This document shows, one piece after another, positions 1 to 8,300 of a stretch of DNA of 27,238 bases. The first letter of the stretch is position 1, and each line of letters starts with the position of its first letter. The translations under genes were made by a program, and so were the position numbers. Origin of the DNA: DATEPR01 sp036503065 (lineage in GTDB: Bacteria; Actinomycetota; Actinomycetes; Mycobacteriales; Pseudonocardiaceae); assembly GCA_036503065.1 (NCBI GenBank), contig DASXXM010000310.1:1-27238 (forward strand), in the 5' to 3' direction. The notes beneath the pieces are model-generated. The model searched no databases. It had not been told where the DNA came from and worked only from the letters and a program-made list of their open reading frames with translations.

Positions 1-1533
1 GTGTCCGGTGACCAGGTGGACCGGACCAACGACCTGCGCGCGGGCCTGGACGTGGCCTGCTTCCAGGCCCGTCCGGCGCCGGGCGACGCGATGCTGCTGG
101 GGTTGCCGCTGGCCGTGCCGCGCTGCATCGTGGCCGTGCGGCTGGACAGCCGGGTCGAGGGCGTCGGCGTGGACCCGCGCCAGCCGCCGCTGGTGTGGGA
201 GGCGTGGGACGGCGCCAACTGGGCCGAGTGCGAGACCGGCACGGACACGACGGGCGGCCTGAACCGGCCCGGTGAGGTGGTGCTGCACGTCCCGGCCGGG
301 CACACGCCGTCGGTGGTGGCCGGTTTCCGAGCCGGCTGGCTGCGTTGCCGGATCATCCCGCCGGTGCCCGGTCAGCCGTTCTACTCCGAGTCGCCGACCA
401 TCCGCGACGCCGAGGTCTTCACGATCGGCGGCACCGCGACCGTCGAGCACGCCGAGACCGTGCTCGACGTGCCGCTCGGCACGTCGGAAGGTGTGCCGGG
501 GCAGTCGTTCACCGTGTCGCGGACGCCGATCCTGCTCGACGGCGGACCGCCGCTCGTGCAGGTGTCCGGACCGGACGGCTGGGTGGCCTGGACGGTGGTC
601 GAGCACTTCGGCGCCTCCGGTCCCACCGACCGGCACGTCGTTGTCGACGCGACCAGGGGCGAGTTCACGTTCCCACCGGCGATCCGCCAGCCGGACGGCT
701 CGCTGCGGCTGCACGGTGCCGTGCCGGCCAAGGGAAACCGGATCCGCGTGGCGCGCTATCGCACCGGCGGCGGCGTTGCCGGCAACATCGCCCGCGGCTC
801 CGTGTCCGTGCTGCGTACCTCCGTGCCCTATGTGGCGTCGGTGGCCAACCGGGAGGCGGCCATCGGCGGTGTGGACGGCGAGTCCGTCGCCAACGCCAAG
901 CTCCGCGCGCCCAACGCGCTGCGCATCCAGGAACGCGCGGTCACCGCCGCCGACCACGAGCAGATCGCCCGGCAGGCGGCGCCGTCCGTGGCACGGGTGC
1001 GCTGCCTGCCGGCCGCCGACGCCGACGGGGCCGCGCGGGTGCTCGTCGTGCCGCAGGCCGTCGCGGACGAGGGCGACCAGTTGCGGTTCGAGCAGTTGAT
1101 CCCCGGCGACGACGTCCTGTCGGCGATCGCAGGCGCGCTGGACGAACGCCGCCTCATCGGCACCCGGCTCGTCGTGGAACCGCCGGCATACCAGGGAATC
1201 ACCGTGGTCGCCCGACTGGTCGCGCCGACAGCGCCCGCCGACCGGGTCCGCGCGGCCGCGCTCGCCGCCCTCTACGCCCACTTCAACCCGCTGCGCGGCG
1301 GGGACGACGGCGCGGGCTGGCCGTTCGGCCGGCCGGTGCAGTACGGCGAGGTGTTCGCGGTGCTGCAACGGGTCGACGGCGTGGGCCTGGTCGAGGAGGT
1401 GCTGCTGTTCCCGGCCGATCCGGTCACCGGCCGGCGGGGCACCGCGGTCGAACGCATCGACGTGGCACCCGATGCGCTGGTCTTCTCCCACCGGCATCAG
1501 GTCGCCGTCACGACACCCGGCGGTACGCCATGA
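1..1533 (+). CDS. Baseplate J-like assembly protein of a contractile injection system (5' truncated)
   Basis: This is the C-terminal 510 residues of a putative baseplate assembly protein of the phage gp6/J type, found in eCIS and tail-like particles, where it forms the wedge around the central spike. The frame is open from the first base. The GTG at position 1 is probably an internal valine, because relatives have a further 100-150 N-terminal residues (family knowledge). Visible family features are a segment reading PPLVWEAWDG followed by TGGLN and WLRCR (about residues 62-117), an AVTAADHEQIAR segment typical of J-like proteins (about 313-324), and a C-terminal region around RPVQYGEVFAVLQRVDGV. 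Its TGA stop overlaps the ATG of the next gene (ATGA), so translation is coupled. It probably belongs to a larger cluster extending left of the window. Product class is well supported; exact eCIS subtype is not. Confidence 0.88.
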   Translation: MSGDQVDRTNDLRAGLDVACFQARPAPGDAMLLGLPLAVPRCIVAVRLDSRVEGVGVDPRQPPLVWEAWDGANWAECETGTDTTGGLNRPGEVVLHVPAGHTPSVVAGFRAGWLRCRIIPPVPGQPFYSESPTIRDAEVFTIGGTATVEHAETVLDVPLGTSEGVPGQSFTVSRTPILLDGGPPLVQVSGPDGWVAWTVVEHFGASGPTDRHVVVDATRGEFTFPPAIRQPDGSLRLHGAVPAKGNRIRVARYRTGGGVAGNIARGSVSVLRTSVPYVASVANREAAIGGVDGESVANAKLRAPNALRIQERAVTAADHEQIARQAAPSVARVRCLPAADADGAARVLVVPQAVADEGDQLRFEQLIPGDDVLSAIAGALDERRLIGTRLVVEPPAYQGITVVARLVAPTAPADRVRAAALAALYAHFNPLRGGDDGAGWPFGRPVQYGEVFAVLQRVDGVGLVEEVLLFPADPVTGRRGTAVERIDVAPDALVFSHRHQVAVTTPGGTP

Positions 1534-2087
1534 CCGCGCCGCCCGAGCTGCCCAGCAGGTATCCGCTCGGCGGCCTGCTGCCCGCGCTGTATGCCGACGA
1601 CGACTTCGCGCAGCGCTTCACCGCAGGCCTCGACACCATGATCGCACCCGTCGTGTCTACATTGGACAACCTGGCCGGGTACTTCGACAGCCGGCTCGCC
1701 CCGGCGGACTTCCTGATGTGGCTGGCGTCCTGGGTCGGCGCCGAGCTCGATCCGGCGTGGCCGTTGGAACTGCGGCGCGCGGCGCTGGCCCGCACCCTGG
1801 AACTGCACCGGTGGCGCGGCACGGCACGGGGACTGGTGCAGCGGCTGTGGTTGAGCCTCGGCGTGCACGCCCGGGTCAGCGACGGCGGCGGGGTCACGTG
1901 GTCCCGGCAGACCGGCGCCGAATTGCCAGGTTCGCCGGGAGTGCGGGTGCGGGTGCAGGTGTGGTCGGCGGGTTCGGCCGCCGTCGACCCGGCGGCGGTC
2001 GCGGCGGTGGTCACCGCGTCGTGTCCGGTGCGCGTCGTCGCCGAGATCGAGATCTTGCCCGGCCCACCCGACGCGCGAGGGAGTTGA
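1530..2087 (+). CDS. Phage tail protein I-like baseplate component (eCIS)
   Basis: This 185-residue protein matches the short phage tail protein domain family that follows baseplate J genes (P2 gpI-like; wedge or inner baseplate). Family-typical segments are LLPALYADDDFAQRF (about residues 14-28), a YFDSRLAPADFLMWLASWVG stretch (about 51-70), and ELHRWRGTARGL (about 91-102). The ATG overlaps the upstream stop codon by four bases, and the TGA end lies 5 bp before the next start, so three genes form one translational unit. The C-terminal third (a VRVRVQVW segment and beyond) is a small beta-rich part. There is no signal peptide or TM segment, as expected for a cytoplasmically assembled particle. 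The gene-order and motif evidence is strong; the assignment to a specific eCIS protein number is inference. Confidence 0.85.
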   Translation: MTAPPELPSRYPLGGLLPALYADDDFAQRFTAGLDTMIAPVVSTLDNLAGYFDSRLAPADFLMWLASWVGAELDPAWPLELRRAALARTLELHRWRGTARGLVQRLWLSLGVHARVSDGGGVTWSRQTGAELPGSPGVRVRVQVWSAGSAAVDPAAVAAVVTASCPVRVVAEIEILPGPPDARGS

Positions 2088-2092
2088 TCAAG

Positions 2093-3127
2093 GTGCGTGC
2101 CTGTCCGGTATGTGGTTCGCTCAACGGCGAGACCGACGACTTCTGCGGCAACTGCGGCAGCTATCTCGGCTGGTCCGGCACGGTCCCCGAGCCGGCCGCG
2201 GGGGAGAACGTGGGGCCGGTCCGTCCGGGCGCCGCCCCGCCGCCCGCGCCACCGGCGCCACCCGGCCGGACGCCCGGCGCGGCCGCAGGTCGTGCGGAGC
2301 CAGTAGATTCCCCAGCCGAATCGGCCAACCGTGTCCCGCCGGTCGAGGCGAACGCCCAGCCAGGACCCCGGCAGCCCGCCCGCCCGGCAACGCAGCGGCC
2401 GGTCTCGACGCAACGCACCGCCGAGGCCGCGGTCGACGGACCACCGTGCCCGGTGTGCGGTACGCCGAACTCGCCGGAGCGGCAGTTCTGCCGCCACTGC
2501 GCGGCACCGCTGCACCCGACCGCCGCCCCGACACCGGCGGGTTGGCGGCCGTTCCGCCGCCGGCGCGGCATCGGTGGCCGTTGGGGACGGATCGCGCGGC
2601 GTGTCTTCGCGCTGCTGGTCATCGTGGCACTGATCGTCGCCGTGGTGGCGTTCCTGCCGGCCGGGCAGGCGCTGTTCCAGACCGTGCTCGACAAACTCGG
2701 CCACGCCAGCCCGGTGGCGCCGGTCCAGATCACGGCGAACGCCGATGCCCCCGGCCACCCGGCCCGCGCCGCCGCAGACGGGGCGACCAACAGGTACTGG
2801 GGCGCGCCCGCGGTCGGTGACTACGTGGACTTCACCTTCGCGTCGCCGGTCCGGCTGCTGGACGTCATCATCACACCCGGCGCCTCAACCGACCCCGACC
2901 AGTTCAACGCCCAGGGCCGCCCGACGTCGATGGACCTCATCGCGACCGACAACAGCGGCCAGTCGACCACGAAGACCTTCGCGCTCGCCGACCGGCCCGG
3001 CCCGCAGACCTTCGGCACCGGGATCAGCAACGTGATCAAGGTCCGCCTGGTCGTGCGGGCCGCGACCGGACTCGGCCCCGGACGCGTCATCGCGGTCGGC
3101 GAGGTGGAGTTCTTCCGCCGAAGCTGA
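2093..3127 (+). CDS. Double zinc-ribbon, single-TM protein with extracellular discoidin-like domain (candidate eCIS membrane adaptor)
   Basis: The product has 344 residues if it starts at GTG 2093, which has a GAGGGA motif 10 nt upstream; TTG 2084, overlapping the preceding stop, is an alternative. Architecture: zinc ribbon 1 (C4, C7, C18, C21); a Pro/Ala/Arg-rich linker; zinc ribbon 2 (C119, C122, C133, C136); an Arg-rich stretch just before one TM helix (about 171-192), implying cytoplasmic N-terminus by the positive-inside rule; and a C-terminal beta-sandwich (about 215-342) resembling discoidin/F5-8 type C or NADase-associated sugar-binding domains, with an HPARAAADGATNRYW segment. Position at the end of the eCIS genes suggests it links the particle to the membrane. 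From memory, this layout resembles CisA, the Streptomyces membrane protein needed for cytoplasmic CIS function; that link is inference. A hairpin overlaps the stop. Confidence 0.8.
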   Translation: MRACPVCGSLNGETDDFCGNCGSYLGWSGTVPEPAAGENVGPVRPGAAPPPAPPAPPGRTPGAAAGRAEPVDSPAESANRVPPVEANAQPGPRQPARPATQRPVSTQRTAEAAVDGPPCPVCGTPNSPERQFCRHCAAPLHPTAAPTPAGWRPFRRRRGIGGRWGRIARRVFALLVIVALIVAVVAFLPAGQALFQTVLDKLGHASPVAPVQITANADAPGHPARAAADGATNRYWGAPAVGDYVDFTFASPVRLLDVIITPGASTDPDQFNAQGRPTSMDLIATDNSGQSTTKTFALADRPGPQTFGTGISNVIKVRLVVRAATGLGPGRVIAVGEVEFFRRS

Positions 3128-3145
3128 ACCCGCGGTCGGTTCAGC
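3123..3145 (+). terminator. Hairpin over the stop codon of the zinc-ribbon gene
   Basis: An 8-bp perfect stem (GCTGAACC / GGTTCAGC) encloses a 7-nt loop and includes the TGA stop. No T-run follows, which is usual in actinomycetes. It fits the end of the injection-system operon before a convergent gene. Confidence 0.5.
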
Positions 3146-3438
3146 GCGTGCGCCGGAAGCGGGACAGGAAGGACCGCTTCTCCCGCGCGGCCGGTGGAGA
3201 TCGTCACCGCTTCTTCGGCATTGGATAAGGCCCGCTCATAGTGAGCCAGGTCTATCAATAAGCCAGTGTCGCCGCGAGCAGCATCGAGGCCTCAGGATTA
3301 TCTGCCAGATCCTGTTTGCGCAACGATGCTGTCGCAGAGTCGAAATTTCCCAGGCTGTTCAACGATCACGCGAGTTCGTGTTGTTGACGACGGTAACCCA
3401 GTGGAAGGTGGAGCCTCCACAAAACTCGGGACGGTCCA
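3128..3438. other. Convergent intergenic region without a gene
   Basis: These 311 bp separate the converging zinc-ribbon and HAF genes. They contain the two hairpins described separately. Around 3359-3387 there is an imperfect hairpin (CAAC, CACG with CGTG, GTTG), a possible terminator for the leftward HAF gene. No convincing reading frame was seen. Confidence 0.6.
3156..3180 (+). terminator. Second hairpin downstream of the eCIS genes
   Basis: A 7-bp perfect stem (GAAGCGG / CCGCTTC) with an 11-nt loop lies 10 nt after the first hairpin. Together they may act as a tandem terminator. Weaker than the first because of its larger loop. Confidence 0.35.
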
Positions 3439-4563
3439 CTACGCGATAGGCACCAGTTCATACCCCACACTGGTCTCGGTTCCGTCCGGTGCGGTGAGCA
3501 CGGCGATGCCGACGATGTCTCCGGCGTCGTTGATGTCCCTGGCGCCCGCCAGCCGCACATTCGAGGTCGGTGCGATCAGCGAGTTGAGCTCGGTCGCGTG
3601 GCCGTTGCGGTAGACGAAGCCGTTACCGACGCTCACCAGGTCGGGGAAGACAGCGTCGTCGCCGACGATCACGCCACCGGTGTTGATCGCGGTGGCGTGC
3701 GCGGAGCCCTGGTTGGTGCCACGCGGTACGTTCAGGTCGATCGCCTTGCCGCCGCTGAACATCACCGCGTGGGCGTTGAGGAGCGAGTCGCCAGCGGGCG
3801 CCGCCGAACCCACCGCCTGACCAGCGGTATTGATGGCCAGCGCCTCGCTCCAGGCACCACCGTTGAGCTGGCCGAGCGTGCTGATCTTTCCGTTGGCCCA
3901 CTCCAGGGCCGCCTGGTTGCCGCCGATCAGGGTGCCGCCGGGGACCGCGGCCTCGCCGACGGCCACTCCGTTGCTGTTCTCGCCGAGCGCTTCGGTGTCG
4001 TTGGAGCCGGCGAGCGGCGGCAGGTTGGTCACCGTGGTGCCGTTCAGGAGCCACGGCGTGATCGAGGTACGGCCGCCCTGCGTGCCCACGATCTGCTGAT
4101 GATCGTTGATGCCGAACGCGTCCGCCGTCCCGGTGGGATTCACGCCGAGGTCCGATCCGGTGCTGCCGGGCCCCGGCCAGATCGCCGGGCGGGTGATCTC
4201 CGCTTCCCCACCGGGAACCACCTCGTTTTTCTGGTAGTTCCCCACCACCACGCCCTGGTCATTGATGGACCGCGGCATGGAGTTCTGGTTGTTCGTGCCG
4301 GGGTCGGCCAGGAAAATGGGCGTCGTCGTACCGGCCTTGATGATGAAACCCTCCTGCCGCCCAAAGAGCGCCGCGTCAACACCGATACCGATGATGTCGC
4401 CGCGGGAGTTGATCCCGACGTAGTCCTCGGTTACGGCGGAACCGAGGATGAGTTTGTACTGCGGCGTGGGGGCGGCTGCTTGGCTGGGCACTGCTGTGCC
4501 TAGCGAGGCGGCTACTGCCGCGGTGGCGGTCAATATGACCGCTGATATGCGTGTGTGTATCAC
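3439..4563 (-). CDS. Secreted HAF-repeat protein
   Basis: This 374-residue protein has an N-terminal signal peptide (basic start, hydrophobic stretch rich in Ala/Thr/Val, likely cleavage after a PSQA segment near residue 30). The mature part contains about seven HAF-type repeats of the form A-x-x-IN-x-x-G-x-x-VG, for example GINSRGDIIGIG, SINDQGVVVGNY, AINTAGQAVGSA and DINDAGDIVGIA. Proteins with these repeats are secreted, probably beta-propeller-like, and of unknown function. The GTG start at 4563 is the only good start after an in-frame TAA upstream; an AAGAGG motif directly abuts and partly overlaps it, so spacing is poor and the true start could differ. The gene converges on the eCIS operon and points away from the Tc toxin gene. 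No partner or substrate can be inferred from sequence alone. Confidence 0.82.
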   Translation of the reverse strand: MIHTRISAVILTATAAVAASLGTAVPSQAAAPTPQYKLILGSAVTEDYVGINSRGDIIGIGVDAALFGRQEGFIIKAGTTTPIFLADPGTNNQNSMPRSINDQGVVVGNYQKNEVVPGGEAEITRPAIWPGPGSTGSDLGVNPTGTADAFGINDHQQIVGTQGGRTSITPWLLNGTTVTNLPPLAGSNDTEALGENSNGVAVGEAAVPGGTLIGGNQAALEWANGKISTLGQLNGGAWSEALAINTAGQAVGSAAPAGDSLLNAHAVMFSGGKAIDLNVPRGTNQGSAHATAINTGGVIVGDDAVFPDLVSVGNGFVYRNGHATELNSLIAPTSNVRLAGARDINDAGDIVGIAVLTAPDGTETSVGYELVPIA

Positions 4564-4637
4564 CTCTTGAAATACGTGTGGGGGTTACAGGGGGTGTTCG
4601 CCGCTTGGCCTTGAAGCTCTGTCAATCCCGCAAGCCC

Positions 4638-4872
4638 GAAGGCGTCGTGTCGGCGCCTCGACGATCCGCAGGGTGCTCAAGAGACTGCGGATACCGCCCG
4701 CGCCAGCACGACACACCGACACGACGTGGCGCCAGTTCCTCCGTATCGACGACCCCACCGAGGCAACGACCCACCACAAGCAGACCACCCCAAGCCCAAC
4801 CTCGATCATGAGCGGATCTCACGCAGACCGGTCCTGGGAGGCTTGATCAACGAATACGAACGGGCGGCCTGA
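4638..4872 (+). pseudogene. Integrase/transposase relic with the catalytic middle deleted
   Basis: Two pieces of one rve-type integrase family, common in actinobacterial insertion elements, lie side by side in different frames. Piece A (4638-4749) encodes VGASTIRRVLKRLRIPPAP followed by TDTTWRQFLR, the segment that normally precedes the DDE catalytic core. Piece B (4750-4872), in another frame, encodes RPHRGNDPPQ and then RRPVLGGLINEYERAA with a TGA stop, which matches the usual C-terminal end of such integrases. The roughly 200 residues expected between them, including the catalytic acidic residues, are missing, so the gene cannot be functional. Family resemblance is from memory of the conserved segments; the exact IS family is not assigned. 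It marks past mobile-element activity between the HAF and Tc toxin genes. Confidence 0.75.
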
Positions 4873-5331
4873 AACACCAGGTCAACGTAGGCGGCCAAGT
4901 TTTGGAACCCACAGGCCCCTGCAGGGCAAGCAGCACCAACCACCCGACCCGGCCACGCTCACCCCAGATCGCCATCCGCGCACCCCGCCGGACACCCACC
5001 GTCTCGACCGCGAGCCGGGCCATCCGTCCGAAGTAGACAGTCAGGGCCCGGGCCGGGAAAGGTCTACGCCCCGATCGACTGCACGCACTGCTCTTTGTGG
5101 GGGAGGCTAGGAGCGGCAAGGACCGGGTTGTGAGCTTTTTACACAACGGGTCGGGTACTAATACCCTGCTCGGCGCAGGAGGCGTGTGGTATCACACAAT
5201 AGGTAGCGAAGTCCCCTTCGATCTTGTGGCGGCGGAATTCTGGCTGACACGCGTCCCGGATCCTTGAAGCGGGCTCCGGCGCGCGGATTTAGTGACAAAT
5301 TGGGTGCCGCGCTGGCTTCTGTGGAGGATCT
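4873..5331. other. Long leader region upstream of the Tc toxin gene
   Basis: These 459 bp between the integrase relic and the GTG of the toxin gene contain no convincing gene. The left part is probably remaining non-coding flank of the mobile element. The right part holds three small inverted repeats (5128-5197) and the toxin ribosome-binding site GGAGG (5323-5327). No clear -35/-10 pair could be assigned. Confidence 0.55.
5128..5197. promoter_or_regulatory. Cluster of three short inverted repeats upstream of the toxin gene
   Basis: Three palindromic elements occur within 70 bp: TTGTG with CACAA (5128-5146, 9-nt spacer), GGGTA with TACCC (5153-5166, 4-nt spacer), and GTGTG with CACAC (5184-5197, 4-nt spacer). 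This locally AT-richer patch lies 135-204 bp before the toxin start and could contain operators or the promoter. No regulator is identifiable. Confidence 0.35.
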
Positions 5332-8300
5332 GTGATACGAGACGAGTCGTGCCCCGGTTACGAGGAGCTCTTCGGCGAGTTGGACTTCAGGGGGGATGAC
5401 GACGCGCGCTCGGTCTACTCTCCGGCCGCCTACTTCGTCGACCTGCTGGCGTTGTTGGAAGGCACCTTCGACCGCCCCTCGCTGCTGGAGCGCCGGCCCG
5501 ACTTGACGCAGGTGATCCTCGACAAAACGAACACCTTCACCGAAACGCCGTATCTGGACATTGTCAACCAGGTGCTCGAGCGGCTCATCGGTGCGAACCC
5601 GTACGACATTCTGCGCAATCGCCGGCACCCGTTCGGCCTGCCCTTCTCGCTGCGCGACGAAAAAGTCAACAAATATCTGCGGTACCTCCAGGTAACACCG
5701 CTGGAGCTGTACCAGCTGTTCGCCGCGCGGCCCGACCACGACGTCGTCGCCCGGGAGTATCTCCAGCTGTCGCCGGATGACGTCGCGGTCGTGACCACGT
5801 CGACGAAGGACGAGACCGAGCTGGCCGGGCTCTATGGCCTGGCCACCCCCGAAACACTGGGCGATCTGCAGAGCGCGGAGCGGTTCGCCGAGGCGACCGG
5901 GCTGTCCGGCGCGCAGGTGGTGGAGCTGATCATGTTCAGCGCGCCGGTCACGCTGAGCGCCGACGGGAAACGGTTGGAGTGGGGCGGATCCGTGCCGACG
6001 GAGTGGCTGGACCGGATCCACCGGCTGATCCGGCTGGCCCGGATGACCGGCCTGAGCCTGACCGACCTCGGCCTGGCGCTGAACACCTGCTGCGCCGGGC
6101 AGATCGACCCGGCCGCACTGCGGACGCTGGCCATCGTGCTGCGGCTGCACCGCGACCACGACCTGACAGTCACCGAGATCTGCCAGCTGGTCGTCCCGAT
6201 CGAGAAGCCCGAGGTGCAGGGCTGCTCGGGGGACATCATCGCGGCACGCAACAACGACTACCGGTTCCGGCTGGCGAACTGGATCGAGGTCGCCGAAAGC
6301 GACATCGTCACCATTGTCCGGCGCTACCGTGAGCACTACGCCGCGGGGGAGCCCAGCCCGTTCGACCAGGGCGACATCGGGCTACCCGCGATCGGGCTGC
6401 TGCACCGCGCCGGCCACCTCGCCGGCACCCTCGGCATCGGCGTGGACGAGCTGTTCGACGTGCTGGTCGCCCTGGACAGCGACCCGTCCCTGCGCCGGTA
6501 CACGACCTTCGGCGTGCTGGACGGGGTCGCCGAGCAGCGGCCGGACAGCTTCACCATTCTCGCCGGTGGCGCGCCCGCGGACAGCCTGTGGCTGGCCCAG
6601 ACGCTGTTCGCGGTGGTCGGCTGGATGCAGGCCGCCGGATTCGCCGGCCGGGAGCTGACCGACGTACTCGGCGGGCGTCCGGATACCGATGACGAAACGC
6701 TCACCACCCTGCTCGACGGCATCCGGACAGCCTTCGAGCAGGTCGCCTTCGATGCCGGCCTCTTCGCGGGCGACCGGTTCGGCCCGCGGGCGGCCAAGGT
6801 CGTGCACGACGTGCTGACCGCCTACGACAACGGGGTGGTCTCCGCCGCGGATGACCGGCTGCTCCGGCTTGACCCGGACACCGCGGCGACCGCCGCCTAC
6901 GACGGCGTGACCGACCTCGGGGTGATCGCCGCCGAGGACTTCCTCGGCCTCGGTCTCGGCGAACGGCTGCAGAACAAGATCTTCGCCAACCTCATCCACC
7001 TGGGGCACCTGCACGCCGACGGCACGCTCGCGGTCGACTCCACCGAGAGCATGGCGCTGACGAGCGACTTCGGGGCCTACCGGGAGTCGCTGTTCAAGAT
7101 GATCGGCACGGTGGTCAACGGCACCGCGGCGTTCTTCCCGTCCGATCTGGCCGCACTGGACGACCTGCCGCCCGAACGCCAGGCCGAGCTGTACGACAAT
7201 CTCGGTTACAACGGCTACCTCGACGACAGCGGCGACCTCACCGACCCCGAGTTCTTCCTCGACCCGGCCAACGAGGCGGCCTTCGAGATCAACGCCGACC
7301 TCCAGGACGCCACCGGGCCGGTCACCGCTCTGCTCGGCGAGCGGATCACCGGCTTCACCGACGACCCGCTCGCCCTCGACCCGACGATCTTCGCCGAGCT
7401 GCGGTTCACCGAGACGGAGCTGACCGCGCTGACCGCGAGCCTCACGTTCAACGGCTACCTCGACGGGCAGGGCAACTACCGCGACAAGGCCACCCTGATT
7501 GCCTTGCCGCTCAAGGAATTTGGGCTCGCGCTCGCGTTCTACCCGCGCCGCCGGGCCATCCTGGACGCCATCCAGGCCCAGATCCTCGAGTTCCGGACCG
7601 AGCTGCACACCTTCAGCGTCGCCGACTTCGCCGACCTCGCCGACGACGTCATGAGCCGGCGGGTGGTCACCGGGCTGGACGGCGCCTATACCGCCGACGG
7701 TCGGGTGCTCGACGAGGAACTCTTCGCCGACCCGTCCGGCTCCCTCGATCTGGGCCCGGCGTTCACTACAGTCGAGCAGGGCGCCGTCTTCAGCCAGATC
7801 ACCGTGGTGCTCGAGGGCGAGAAGCCCTACCGGCTCGCCCCGGCCGCACTGACCGACCTCGGGTTCACCGCCGAGGAACGCGACCGGTTGCAGGCCGACC
7901 TCATCGATGCCGGGTTTCTGATCGAGGGCTTCGCGGTGGCCGAGGAATGGCTGCCGTACTTCCGCAACGTCAACAACGCCCACACCTTCACCCTCCCCGG
8001 GCTGGCGGACTTCAGCACCGATGTGTTCTTCCTCCTGCACACCGTGGCGGGCGAGCTGGCCGGGGCGGTGAACGAGGTCGTCGACGCGCTGATCACCCGG
8101 GCGGGGCAGCAGAAGCAGGCCCTCGACGGCGCGCTGGCCGACGCGTTCGGCCTGCCGTCGGCAACCGCGGCGGCGATTGCCGAGGCCGTGACGGGCGGCC
8201 CAGAACCGGCGCTCGACACGCTGGTGGCACCCGTGCTGGACGCCGAGAAACCGCCCACCGACCCGCATTTCCGGCTCGCCTACCGCAGGATCAGGCGGTT

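Noticed and set aside
1..3. GTG at the first base as the true start of the baseplate gene
   Set aside because: The family has a longer N-terminal region; the window edge simply cuts the gene at a valine codon.
4847..5146. A 99-codon minus-strand frame next to the integrase relic, with a LTVYFGRMARLAV segment vaguely like an IS4 transposase N-terminus
   Set aside because: The resemblance is limited to a few residues, and there is no continuation or start signal.
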